Below, piece after piece: positions 25,645 to 35,630 of a stretch of DNA of 64,000 nt. Source of the DNA: Rhodanobacteraceae bacterium. GTDB lineage: Bacteria > Pseudomonadota > Gammaproteobacteria > Xanthomonadales > SZUA-5. Positions within the stretch are counted from its first letter, which is position 1. Each line of letters starts with the position of its first letter. A program made the translations under genes and the position numbers. Under the pieces are notes generated by a model that was not told the origin of the DNA, ran no database searches, and saw only the letters and a list, made by a program, of their open reading frames with translations. Location: positions 1 to 64,000 of the forward strand of contig JACKOW010000017.1 of NCBI GenBank assembly GCA_024234055.1. The letters run 5' to 3'.

Positions 25645-26192
25645 CAAAAGCCCTCTTTCATGCCCAAGGTTCATCGACTGCAAGGTTCCATCAGCAACAC
25701 CCGGCGAGCACTAGCCTGATGATCGCTACGTGCGTTCGGCCTGAAGCAATTTGCTTGAGCGCAGATCAGCGGCCATTGAAAGCCCGTCGCCGCGATACTT
25801 GGCGCCTACGCAGGGATCACCTATTGGAACGCGCAGCCGAATTCACCCTGGTTTGTCCGGGGCAGATCGCTCCCGGCAGCAACAAACGCTGCCTCGCAAC
25901 TGCCATTAGGGTAGCTGACAGAGCAGCGACTGACACCCGAAAGTGACAATGCATCGAATAATAGATTCGATTGTTTGCATGAAAGGCCGGCGAAAAATGA
26001 CACCGCCTTGACACCATGCCGACTGGGAGCCAGTTCGACAATGAATCACGCCAAGACATCGACCTGAGCCAGCGCTGCGCCACAATGAATGTTCGCGGGC
26101 CACGCCGTGACCAGACCCTAAGAGCCGGACTGGCCGCCACCTGTACATCACCACTACAATCCACGGCCTTTTGACCCTGGCAGCCGCCCTGC
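25645..26192. other. 548-bp gap with no recognised gene
   Basis: The gap separates the divergent C25 copy 3 and prfC genes. I see no lasso-type leader motif, RNA gene or member of the dispersed repeat families in it. The promoters of both flanking genes should lie here, but no box is clear enough to mark. Confidence 0.5.
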
Positions 26193-27794
<1,602 letters not shown>

Positions 27795-27807
27795 CATCCC
27801 CATCAGG

Positions 27808-28172
27808 GCGTCATTGCGAGGAGCGCAGCGACGAAGCAATCCAGTGCTTCTCAGGGCGCGATTCTGGATTGCTTCGCTGCGCTCTCCATGAACCCATATC
27901 GTAAGTTGTTGATTTGCTCTTGTAGGTCACGTTGCTCGCGTAGCGAGCTACGTGACGCAACTCGATGTCACGTAGTCCGCTGACGCGGACAACATGACCT
28001 ACGACGGCGGGTTCATGGCCGGTGGGCAGCATCCGGCCGATACAGGTGGCTCGCAATGACGCCGGGAGGTCATGGTCCGTGGGCAGTTTCAGGCCGATCC
28101 AGGTGGCTCGCAATGACGCCCCTGTTTGATGCGGGCAAAGCGCACCGCCAGGGGCGACCAGGACTCCCACAG
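27808..28172. repeat. Composite intergenic repeat of about 300 bp, copy 1
   Basis: The block begins with the inverted GCGTCATTGCGAG element (27808-27890), continues with a stretch that includes GTAGGTCACGTTGCTCGCGT and GACGCGGACAACATGACCTA, and ends with a segment containing CCTGTTTGATGCG and GCGCACCGCCA. Nearly the same series, with small insertions, occurs at 57975-58280; the last segment also occurs at 54762-54808. It lies between prfC and the MBL-fold gene. No coding function is evident. Confidence 0.8.
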
Positions 28173-28200
28173 AAGGCGGGAGCGGCATTGCGCACGGTCA

Positions 28201-28237
28201 GCCGACAACCGACAACCGACAACCGACAACCGACAAC
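28201..28237. repeat. Array of a 7-bp unit (CCGACAA)
   Basis: Five tandem copies of CCGACAA stand just before the stop-proximal side of the MBL-fold gene. Similar degenerate 7-bp arrays occur at 5369-5399, 39383-39410, 39661-39688, 46374-46404, 47651-47676 and 53351-53385. Confidence 0.8.
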
Positions 28238-28249
28238 GATCCAACGCGC

Positions 28250-29170
28250 TCAGGGTAACTTCAAGCCGTCGACGACCAGACCCTGCTTGAGCAAATCCCG
28301 GTATTGCGCCTCATCGTGGGCGACGATCAGCGTGACCTCGCCTTCGGCCAACAGCGGCTGCAGAGCCAGCAACTGATCGGCGACGGCCTGGCGGTCCTCC
28401 CGCAGCATGTAGTGACTGACCACATAAGGCCGGCCGGTGGCCCGGCGGATGGCATCGGCATCCCAGGCGATGTCGCCGACAAACAGAAACTCGTGGCCGT
28501 CAGCGCGGCGCACATAGATCAGCTGTGAACCGGTGGAGTGCCCGGGCGCGGGAATGAGTACGACGCCCGGCGCGGGCAACATCGGCGCGCGTAGATCCAC
28601 CCGATTGAGGCGCTCCAGATCTCCCGGCTTGAAGCCCACGTGCGAGAGCGTGGGGCCGGTCGCCTGCGCATGGGTCAACAACACCTTGGGCGCGATTTCG
28701 GCCAGGAATGGCGACTGCGCCACGCCGCCGAGATGGTCCAGATGCTCGTGTGTCACCAGGATCAACTTCGCCGCCCGCATGGCCTGCTGCATCTGATCGA
28801 AGGCCTGCTGGTTGAAGCCGAAGCCGTTGGGGTCAAAATTGCGCTGGTGCAGACTGAGGTCATGGGCGGTGTCGACCATGACCGTGCTGCCGTCGACGTA
28901 GACCAATTGATAGCTGAGCACCACGATCGGCTGTTTGGCGAACAGCGATTCGCCGGCAATCATGCCGCCACGCGGTACCGGGGTTCGCGCCACTTCGATG
29001 GCACGAATCTCGACCGGCCCGACCGAGTCCGCAGCGAATGCGCGAATCTCTGGCAGATCAATGGCATAGCCACCGGGTCTGGGCGTTGGCGATTGCCAGA
29101 GCGCGGCATACGCCAGGCCCAGGAGTGCGACAACGAGCACCAGAATCAACCAACGCCAGGGGTGTTTCAT
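28250..29170 (-). CDS. Membrane-anchored metallo-beta-lactamase-fold hydrolase
   Basis: The 306-residue product has an N-terminal hydrophobic anchor or signal (WLILVLVVALLGLAYAAL) and an MBL fold. The metal-binding HxHxDH motif is THEHLDHLGG near residue 140. PGHSTGSQLIY supplies the next histidine and LFVGDIAWD the bridging aspartate. The family covers lactonases, glyoxalase II-like and other hydrolases, so the substrate cannot be told. It stands alone, flanked by repeats on both sides. Confidence 0.85.
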   Translation of the reverse strand: MKHPWRWLILVLVVALLGLAYAALWQSPTPRPGGYAIDLPEIRAFAADSVGPVEIRAIEVARTPVPRGGMIAGESLFAKQPIVVLSYQLVYVDGSTVMVDTAHDLSLHQRNFDPNGFGFNQQAFDQMQQAMRAAKLILVTHEHLDHLGGVAQSPFLAEIAPKVLLTHAQATGPTLSHVGFKPGDLERLNRVDLRAPMLPAPGVVLIPAPGHSTGSQLIYVRRADGHEFLFVGDIAWDADAIRRATGRPYVVSHYMLREDRQAVADQLLALQPLLAEGEVTLIVAHDEAQYRDLLKQGLVVDGLKLP

Positions 29171-29527
29171 GCCCTGCCCTCCTGTTCTTGTTGGAGTAGA
29201 TCAGGCCCGCGGTTTTCAAGAAAGGGCGTTTGTCCGCAAAGAACGCAAAGGTCGCAAAGTAGAGCGGTTGATCTCGATCGAGTCTCTAGCTCTATTTGGG
29301 ACCATTGAATATCTCGGGAACGGCGAATTCCGAATGACCGATCACCGAGGCTCCATGCGGAATCTTGCCGTGAGTCACCTTGCGCCGGTGACCCCAGCGT
29401 CACATAGCCCGCTTCGCGGCCAACATGACCTACATTAATTTGATCATCGTCTGCAAAAAACAGCTTTCCTTCGCGCTTTTTTGCGTCCTTTGCGGACAAA
29501 AACGCTCTTCGGCGATGCGCCAAACCC
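29171..29527. repeat. 357-bp gap with a TTTGCGTCC/GGACGCAAA inverted repeat
   Basis: The ends of the gap carry complementary pieces: AAAGAACGCAAAGGTCGCAA near 29237 and TTTTTTGCGTCCTTTGCGGA near 29477. This fits a long-spaced inverted repeat of a family also present at 40880-40985 and 46588-46700. I see no gene. Confidence 0.6.
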
Positions 29528-30715
29528 TCAGGCGGCCTTGCGCAACTGGCTGTCGGCAACGGCCGCGGCGCGATCCAGGCCGGCCAGCAAATCGGCTTTC
29601 AGATCGACCACATCCTCGATGCCCACCGATACGCGCAGCAATCGATCCGAAATTCCGGCCACGGCGCGGGCTTCGGCCGTCATCGAGGCGTGGGTCATGG
29701 TGGCCGGATGGGCAATCAGGCTCTCCACGCCTCCCAGCGATTCGGCCAGCGAGAAGCAGCGCAAGCCGTCGAGCAGCGCCCGCACCTGGGCTTCGCCGCC
29801 GCGCAACTCGAAGCTCAGCATGGCGCCAAAGCTGCGCTGCTGGCGTTTGGCCAGGGCGTGACCCGGGTCGTCTTCCAGACCCGGGAAGTACACCCGTTCC
29901 ACCGCCGGATGCGCTGCCAGCGTGCGTGCCAGCTCCAGGGCGTTCTCGGCATGCACGCGCAGCCGCGCCGCCAGGGTGCGCAGACCGCGCAGCGTCAGAT
30001 AGCTGTCGAATGGGGCGCCGGTGAGGCCAAGGACGTTGTTCCACCAGGCCAGTTCCTCGTGCAGGGCCCGGTCGCGACTGATGATGGCACCGCCGACCAC
30101 ATCGCTGTGACCGTTGAGGTATTTGGTGGTCGAGTGCAGCACCAGATCGGCGCCCAGATCCAGGGGCCGCTGCCACAGCGGCGACAGGAAGGTGTTGTCG
30201 ACCAGCACGCGCGTGCTGTTGCGGTGCGCCAGATCGACCAGTTCGGCGATGTCGACTACGCGCAGCAGGGGATTGCTCGGCGTTTCAATCCAGAACAAAT
30301 CGACCTTCTCCGCGAAGGCTTCCTCGACTGCGGTGAGATCACCCTGATCGATCAGTTTCAGACGGAAGCGACCGCGCCGCGCCAGCGTATCGAACAGCCG
30401 CCAGGTACCGCCGTAGCAGTCGTGCGGCGCCACCAGCAGCCCACCCTCGGGCACCAGCTGCAGGGCCAGCGTCACCGCTGCCATCCCGGTGCAGGTCACC
30501 ACAGCACCAGCACCGCCCTCCAGCTCCGCCAGGGCCTCGGCCAGCGCATCGCGGGTGGGATTGCCCGAACGCGTGTAGTCGTACTTCCGCGGCTCGGCGA
30601 ATCCGGCAAAGCTGAAATTGCTGGACAGGCACAGCGGCGGCACGATGGCGCCATGAGCACGATCACTGTCGATGGCGGCGCGGACGGCGTTGGTGGTTTG
30701 GCTACAGCTGCTCAC
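29528..30715 (-). CDS. metB: Cystathionine gamma-synthase
   Basis: This 395-residue PLP enzyme of the Cys/Met metabolism family joins an O-acylhomoserine to cysteine on the way to methionine. SRSGNPTRDALAEALAELEGG-type sequence near residue 50 (here YTRSGNPTRDAL), the aspartate in LVDNTFLSP and the PLP lysine in HSTTKYLNGHSDVVGG are present, and SLGGVESLIAHPATMTH is the usual C-terminal motif. Family members with gamma-lyase or sulfhydrylase activity look alike. The synthase assignment is supported by the met-box-like operator 50 nt upstream of the start. The gene is monocistronic here. Confidence 0.88.
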   Translation of the reverse strand: MSSCSQTTNAVRAAIDSDRAHGAIVPPLCLSSNFSFAGFAEPRKYDYTRSGNPTRDALAEALAELEGGAGAVVTCTGMAAVTLALQLVPEGGLLVAPHDCYGGTWRLFDTLARRGRFRLKLIDQGDLTAVEEAFAEKVDLFWIETPSNPLLRVVDIAELVDLAHRNSTRVLVDNTFLSPLWQRPLDLGADLVLHSTTKYLNGHSDVVGGAIISRDRALHEELAWWNNVLGLTGAPFDSYLTLRGLRTLAARLRVHAENALELARTLAAHPAVERVYFPGLEDDPGHALAKRQQRSFGAMLSFELRGGEAQVRALLDGLRCFSLAESLGGVESLIAHPATMTHASMTAEARAVAGISDRLLRVSVGIEDVVDLKADLLAGLDRAAAVADSQLRKAA

Positions 30716-30761
30716 GGGCGGACTCCGGCGTTGAAGGGCGTGGGCCAGAGCATAACCATAT

Positions 30762-30785
30762 GGACGTCTGGACGTCTAGACGTCT
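30762..30785 (-). promoter_or_regulatory. Three tandem met-box-like octamers upstream of metB
   Basis: The 24 bp consist of GGACGTCT, GGACGTCT and AGACGTCT without spacing. The MetJ repressor binds two or more adjacent copies of AGACGTCT, so this is a strong operator candidate for repression by MetJ with S-adenosylmethionine. It lies 47-70 nt before the metB start codon. Whether this organism has MetJ cannot be seen from the window. Confidence 0.75.
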
Positions 30786-30910
30786 CTACATCCGGAATCG
30801 AAGATGCGGGCAGACACCGGCAGCGTGTTTCCATAGGACTTTTCAACGGTGGTGAAGTCGTTGTCAGCCACCTGTTTCGACCCGAAACTGCCCACCAACC
30901 GACCTTGCCC

Positions 30911-31020
30911 GTAGGAGCGACCTCGCGTCGCGACCGGCCGACCTCGCTCGTAGGAGCGACCTCGCGTCGCGACCGGCCGACCTCGCCCGTAGGAGCGACC
31001 TCGCGTCGCGACCGGCCAGG
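30911..31020. repeat. Three tandem 39-bp repeats (GTAGGAGCGAC family)
   Basis: Units start at 30911, 30950 and 30989. Each reads GTAGGAGCGACCTCGCGTCG followed by CGACCGGCC and is nearly identical, with an internal palindrome (TCGCGTCGCGA). Further single copies or variants lie at about 31028, 40801, 41030, 46502, 46748 and 58283. The unit length and lack of unique spacers argue against a CRISPR array. It lies between metB and a TPR gene. Confidence 0.85.
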
Positions 31021-31093
31021 CGCACGTCCGTGGCAACGGTCGCGCCGCAAGGGCGCTCCTTCAGAAGAGCAAAGCCAGCGTTGTGCTCACGCA

Positions 31094-31747
31094 TCAGAGC
31101 TTGGCGCGTGCCTTGGCCAATTTGGCCTGGATCTCGGCCTGACGCCCCTGGTCAGCCAGTTCGCGCCCTGGTCGCGGCGCTGCTGCTGCCGCGTGCTCAA
31201 GCACGGTCACGGCTTCGCCATAGCGGCCCTGGTCCATCAGATAGTCGCCGTAGAAGAAGTTGGCGTCGATGCCGTCAGGCGCCAGCGCCAGCGCCTTTCT
31301 CAGCAATTCCTCGGCCTTGTCATCGTCACCGAAGCCCACTGGCCAGCCGGGCACCTGGTAATAGAGGCTGCCGAGGCTGGTGTAGGCCGAGCCATCGAGC
31401 GCCGCCGGATTGATCTTGATCGCTGCTTCCAGACTCTGCCGGGCCTGTTTGCACAGGGCCAACGCACCGAGCCCCCCTTTGGCACCGGCCCAGGTCGACA
31501 GGATGATGCCCTGCCAGATCAGCGGCTCCGCGGCATCGGCATGGCGCTGAACCAGCTGTTCGGCCTCGCCGGCGAGTTGCTCGAAGGCGTCGGCGCGGGC
31601 CTTCTCGGGCGTCTGGTACTGCACCTCGGCCCAACGCTGCTGCAAGGGCGCAAGTTCATCGCTGATGTTGGCGAACGCCGGTGCGGCGCACAGGCCCAGC
31701 AGCAGGGGCATGAGCAGATGCCGCTTGCCGGTTGTCTTGTGGTTCAT
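31094..31747 (-). CDS. Exported TPR-containing protein
   Basis: The 217-residue product starts with a signal peptide (LLMPLLLGLCAAPAFA). Helical repeats follow; AEELLRKALALAPDGIDANF and GRYGEAVTVLEHAAAA fit tetratricopeptide repeats, so it probably holds protein partners in the periplasm. GGAGA lies 8 nt before the ATG at 31747; longer readings run into the dehydrogenase gene. It follows the dehydrogenase by 13 nt and may be the last gene of that operon. Confidence 0.8.
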   Translation of the reverse strand: MNHKTTGKRHLLMPLLLGLCAAPAFANISDELAPLQQRWAEVQYQTPEKARADAFEQLAGEAEQLVQRHADAAEPLIWQGIILSTWAGAKGGLGALALCKQARQSLEAAIKINPAALDGSAYTSLGSLYYQVPGWPVGFGDDDKAEELLRKALALAPDGIDANFFYGDYLMDQGRYGEAVTVLEHAAAAAPRPGRELADQGRQAEIQAKLAKARAKL

Positions 31748-31760
31748 GATGGATCTCCGT

Positions 31761-32567
31761 TCACGATTGGGTTTGTGGTTGAGCATTGCGGGCGTGCCGC
31801 TGGATGGTCGAGAGCTTGCTGGACATGGCGCGATCCACCAGCGCCGGCAGGACGGCGTTGAGGCGCACAAAGACGTTCTCGGCCAGACCCATCTGCACCC
31901 GTGGTCGATCCCGCTCCAGCGCATCAACGATGGCCGCGGCCACAGCCTCCGGCGGATCCTCGGCGACATTCAACTCGGCATTCATGGCGCGCGCGGCGGC
32001 GCTGTTCATGGCCGTTCGGGTGCTGCGGGGTGACACCCAGAGCAGGCGCGGGCCCTGCGCGCCCAATTCCCGCGTCAGGGCTTCGGCAAAGGTTCGCAAT
32101 CCACCCTTGGCAGCGCCATAGGCAGCAAATCCGGGATGGCCGATCTGGCCCAGTGTGGAACCGATCATCACCAGCGCGCCCTGGGGGCGCGCCGATAGCT
32201 GCGGCAACAACCCATGCGTCAACAGCATGGGCGCGAGCAGATCGGTGCAGAGCAGATGTTCGATCTGTGCCGGCTGCATGTCGGTGTACAGGCCGAAATG
32301 ACCGCCCGCCGCATTCAGGACCGCCGCATCGATGCCGCCGTCGCTGGCCGCGAAGCGCAGCAGCTCGGCCCGTCCCTCCTGGCTTGTCAGATCGGCCAGC
32401 AGCGAGCGGGTCTCACCCGGCAGCGATTTCAGCAGTGCCGTCATCCGTTCGGGGCTGCGTCCGTGGACGCGCAGAAGCGCTCCACGCTCGGCCAGAGCAC
32501 GCGCCAGGGCACCACCAATGCCTCCGGTGGCACCGGTGATCAGAAAACACCGCTGTTCCAGGTTCAT
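31761..32567 (-). CDS. Short-chain dehydrogenase/reductase
   Basis: The 268-residue protein is a classical SDR. TGATGGIGGALA near residue 11 binds NAD(P), NAAG follows (AVLNAAGGHFG), and the catalytic Ser and YxxxK are in MIGSTLGQIGHPGFAAYGAAKGG (shown in part: AAYGAAKGG). The start ATG overlaps the stop of the TenA-like gene (ATGA). It is the fourth gene in a tight operon with the hemolysin-family, AMP-binding and TenA-like genes, so its substrate is likely the product of those enzymes. That substrate is unknown. Confidence 0.88.
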   Translation of the reverse strand: MNLEQRCFLITGATGGIGGALARALAERGALLRVHGRSPERMTALLKSLPGETRSLLADLTSQEGRAELLRFAASDGGIDAAVLNAAGGHFGLYTDMQPAQIEHLLCTDLLAPMLLTHGLLPQLSARPQGALVMIGSTLGQIGHPGFAAYGAAKGGLRTFAEALTRELGAQGPRLLWVSPRSTRTAMNSAAARAMNAELNVAEDPPEAVAAAIVDALERDRPRVQMGLAENVFVRLNAVLPALVDRAMSSKLSTIQRHARNAQPQTQS

Positions 32568-33238
32568 GCGGCCTCCGCAAATGCCGGCGCGGCGTCGCGT
32601 ATGGACTCGAACACGGCCCCGTACAATCGATAGAACATGCGCGCCGCGCGGGTCACCGCTGCCCGATCGCCGGCATCATCGAGCCGCTCCATCAGGCCCT
32701 CGAAGAAGCCGATGTGCTCCTGATCGAGTTGCCCGTGCGAGCTCAGATATCGCAGCGCCTTTCTGTCCACGCCCAGATGCTCGCCCAGGGCCTTTGCCGC
32801 ATGGGTAGCCAGCGCCGTGCTGGTGCCTTCCAGCACCAGCACCATGCCGAAGAATCCGACCGGATTGCCGCGCATGATGGTGTCGTAGGCATAGGCCACC
32901 ATGAGTTCCGTGGCTGCCGACGGGACACTGCTGCGAGCGCTGGCGACGTCACCGCCACAGGCCGCGATGTCGTCGAGAATCCACTCCTGGTGGCCGTATT
33001 CCTCTTCGATGTACTCGGTCAGGGCCTCACGCAGCCATTCCAGTCGTTCCGGCAGGCGCGCACCACAAGCCATCATCAGCGGCACCGTGTGCTTGACGTG
33101 GTGATAGGCCTCTACCAGAAAGCGTTGGTACTCGCTCAGCGTGACCCGACCGCTGAGGGCGTCTTGAATGATGGGCAGGCTCTGCAGGCGCGCCCGCTCT
33201 GCAGCAGTGTCGTTCAACAATTCGGCGTAAAAGGCCAT
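32564..33238 (-). CDS. TenA/heme-oxygenase-fold protein (iron-containing redox enzyme family)
   Basis: The 224-residue all-helical protein has the heme-oxygenase-like fold, with conserved histidines and acids: AYHHVKHTVPLM, EEEYGHQEWILDDI and LDQEHIGFFE. This distribution of Glu and His ligands resembles diiron members of the superfamily rather than thiaminase, whose Cys is not evident. GAGAGG precedes the ATG at 33238; an upstream in-frame start lacks such a site. It sits 8 nt after the AMP-binding gene. An oxidative step on an acyl or amino substrate is an inference. Confidence 0.75.
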   Translation of the reverse strand: MAFYAELLNDTAAERARLQSLPIIQDALSGRVTLSEYQRFLVEAYHHVKHTVPLMMACGARLPERLEWLREALTEYIEEEYGHQEWILDDIAACGGDVASARSSVPSAATELMVAYAYDTIMRGNPVGFFGMVLVLEGTSTALATHAAKALGEHLGVDRKALRYLSSHGQLDQEHIGFFEGLMERLDDAGDRAAVTRAARMFYRLYGAVFESIRDAAPAFAEAA

Positions 33239-33246
33239 GGATCCTC

Positions 33247-34695
33247 TCACTGGGTTTGGGTATGGAAGACTTCGAGCGCTTCGGCATAACGCGCCAGCAC
33301 CACATCGCGACGTACCCGGCCGTTGCCCGTCAGCTGCTGGTTTCCGGGCAGGAAGGGCTCATCGGCACGCAGGTAACGGCTGACCCGGGCATAGTCGGGC
33401 AGCCCGCGGTTGACCTCTGCAATCGCCAGATCCAGCGCGACCTCGGACAGATCCGGTCGGCGCGGCACCACAACGGCACTATTGAATTCGCGGGCTTCGC
33501 CATCGACGACGGCCTGGGCGATGTCCGGGTGCTGCATCAGCTCGCTCTCGACCCACTCCGGCGAGACATTGCGACCGAAGGCGGTGATGAAGACATTGCG
33601 CCGCCGCCCGTCTAGCCAGACATAGCCTTGTTCATCGACATGGCCGAGATCCCCGCTGCGATAGATGGGCGGGCGCTCACCCTGCTCGCCCACATAGCCC
33701 AGAAACTGGCTCCCGCCGATGAGAATCTCACCATCGGCATCGACTTCCAGACGCACATGACGAAGCGCTTGCCCCACGCTGCCGGGGCAATTGGCGCCGG
33801 GACGATTCAGGCTGACCACCGATCCGCACTCGCTCAAGCCATAGCCCTGAAAAACCGGCAGACCGGCTGCCGCATCGAGCAATCGGCCACTGACCCGAGC
33901 ACCGCCCACGGCACAGAAACGCAGCGAATCGGGGGCGCTGCCGCCTTGCGCCAGCGCCGCCACCCAGGCCTGCAGCATCTGCGGCACCAGAATCAGACTT
34001 TGCGGCCGGTGACGGTCGATGCACGCGCACAGACGGCCAGCATCCAGCTGCGCTGCACCGATCAAGCCCGTCTCGGCCAGACCCGGCAGTACGATGGGCG
34101 CGCCGACATACAGTGCTGCATAGACACCTGCCACCTGCTCCAGCAGCACTGCCAGTGGCATCAGGCTCAGATGGCGCTGGGGTATCTGGCCCACCAGCGC
34201 GTCGACGACGGCCATGGCCACCGCATCAAGGTGCTCGGCGGCCAGGCAGACGCCCTTGGGAGCGCCGGTACTGCCGGAGGTAAAAGTCACCAGCGCGGTC
34301 GCCGATGGCATCACCGGCATGGCCTCCGGTACCTGCAAGGGATGCAGGTACAACCCGGCGCCAAGGTCGATCGCCCTCGCCTCCCGGCGTGGACTGATGC
34401 AAACGTCGGCGCCCACCATCGATTGCGCGTGCTGTACCTGCGCTTCAGTGAAGAAGGGCGGCAGGGGCAGATGCACGGCGCCGATGAGGCGCAAGGCCAG
34501 ATCCACGGCCACGGCCTCCACGCTGTTGTCGAGTCGGCTGGCCACTCGCCTGACATCCAGGTGCTGCAGCAATTCGGCGATTCGCTGCACCCGCGACCAC
34601 AAGGCCTCCCGACTCCAGGTTCCGGTCGCGTCGATCGCAGCGATCGCCGTGGGTTGCACCCTGGCCTGAATCCGCAGGTGATCGATCAGGTTCAT
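33247..34695 (-). CDS. AMP-binding (acyl-CoA synthetase-like) enzyme
   Basis: This 482-residue adenylate-forming enzyme has the P-loop-like signature TFTSGSTGAPKGV, the motif QGYGLSECG, the ribose-binding YRSGDLG and a C-terminal region with LTGNGRVRRD, where the catalytic Lys of the family is replaced by Arg. It probably activates a carboxylic acid, perhaps a fatty acid. The start at 34695 overlaps the stop of the hemolysin-family gene (ATGA), which sets the start over longer readings. It is the second gene of the four-gene operon. Confidence 0.82.
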   Translation of the reverse strand: MNLIDHLRIQARVQPTAIAAIDATGTWSREALWSRVQRIAELLQHLDVRRVASRLDNSVEAVAVDLALRLIGAVHLPLPPFFTEAQVQHAQSMVGADVCISPRREARAIDLGAGLYLHPLQVPEAMPVMPSATALVTFTSGSTGAPKGVCLAAEHLDAVAMAVVDALVGQIPQRHLSLMPLAVLLEQVAGVYAALYVGAPIVLPGLAETGLIGAAQLDAGRLCACIDRHRPQSLILVPQMLQAWVAALAQGGSAPDSLRFCAVGGARVSGRLLDAAAGLPVFQGYGLSECGSVVSLNRPGANCPGSVGQALRHVRLEVDADGEILIGGSQFLGYVGEQGERPPIYRSGDLGHVDEQGYVWLDGRRRNVFITAFGRNVSPEWVESELMQHPDIAQAVVDGEAREFNSAVVVPRRPDLSEVALDLAIAEVNRGLPDYARVSRYLRADEPFLPGNQQLTGNGRVRRDVVLARYAEALEVFHTQTQ

Positions 34696-35315
34696 GGGCG
34701 GGCCGTCAGCAGGTGCTGGCCTAGATGCAAGGGACCGCCGATCACCCATGGATCATGCTGGTAATAGCTGCCCCAGGCGGGGGCCATGGATCCCAGTCGC
34801 TCGGCCCTTGCCGGTGCCAGCGCCAGCGGACGAAGCTGGATACGGGCGAACAACTCCCGCAAGGGTGCGGTGGCCACGAACACGGCCCAATCGAGATGGA
34901 TGCTCTGCAGATAGGCCGCAATCAGCGGGAAAAATCGTCTGCCAGCGCCGTTGCCCACGCCGCTCAGATGGCCGACTTCCGCGATCTGTGATCGCGCTAC
35001 CGGTGACGCAAAACGCTCCGACAACAGCGATTCCACTGGCGCGTCCAGGTACTGTTCGGCAAACAAGGGGCCCTGCCCGGCGCAGCGCAAGCCGGCGGCA
35101 GCCTGAATGTTTCCGTCGGCATCCAACATCGCCAGCAGAAAAGGCATGAAGCTGGCCACTTCAGCGCCATAGCTCTGGCGATAGCGATCGGCGATGAAAT
35201 GCTCGGCGCGGGCCCGCAAGGGATGACGGCCATCCACTTGCTCCAGCAAGGCTGGTTGCCCAACTCCGCTTTCGGCGGCCACTCGGATACCGCTGCACGC
35301 CCCGCCCCCATCCAT
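34692..35315 (-). CDS. Thermostable hemolysin family protein
   Basis: The 207-residue protein fits the thermostable-hemolysin family (Vibrio delta-VPH type; PF12261), with ARAEHFIADRYRQSYGAEV near the start and QIAEVGHLSGVGNGAGRRFF in the middle. Despite the name, these proteins look related to GNAT and acyl-homoserine-lactone-synthase folds, so an acyl-transfer role is possible. GGAGA lies 8 nt before the ATG. It is first in the overlapping operon; in that context an enzyme is likelier than a toxin. No signal peptide is present. Confidence 0.78.
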   Translation of the reverse strand: MDGGGACSGIRVAAESGVGQPALLEQVDGRHPLRARAEHFIADRYRQSYGAEVASFMPFLLAMLDADGNIQAAAGLRCAGQGPLFAEQYLDAPVESLLSERFASPVARSQIAEVGHLSGVGNGAGRRFFPLIAAYLQSIHLDWAVFVATAPLRELFARIQLRPLALAPARAERLGSMAPAWGSYYQHDPWVIGGPLHLGQHLLTARP

Positions 35316-35630
35316 CTTCGCGTCTCCGCTCGCTGATGGCCCTCAAGCTAGGTAGCGGTGCTTAAGCCGGACTTAGTGAATAGTTAGTCAGTAGCTAAGG
35401 GAGGGTAAAGCGGGGGTTAACCGGCGTTGTTTCGGGGCCTGGGTGCAAAGCGCCGATGAATGAGCTCTGTCCGCAACCCGAGGCTGGATGACCGCAGTAC
35501 AGCCTGGCGGTGTCTTTTGGCCGGGGAAAACTGGAGAGATGAACAAGATTAGAGCAGCGTCGCTGGCGGTGTGCCGGTGCTTCGGGCAGAATGCGCGGCC
35601 TTGAGCCCATCTGGCCCTGTGATACCCCGA
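35316..35630. other. 315-bp divergent promoter region
   Basis: The gap between the hemolysin-family operon and infA holds no gene that I recognise. Promoters of both units must lie here. The stretch at 35376-35410 is relatively AT-rich (TTAGTGAATAGTTAGTCAGT), unlike the rest of the neighbourhood. Confidence 0.5.

Noticed and set aside
29690..31861. A 723-codon plus-strand open frame
   Set aside because: It is a shadow of metB and the TPR gene and runs through the tandem repeats at 30911; long antisense frames are common in GC-rich DNA.
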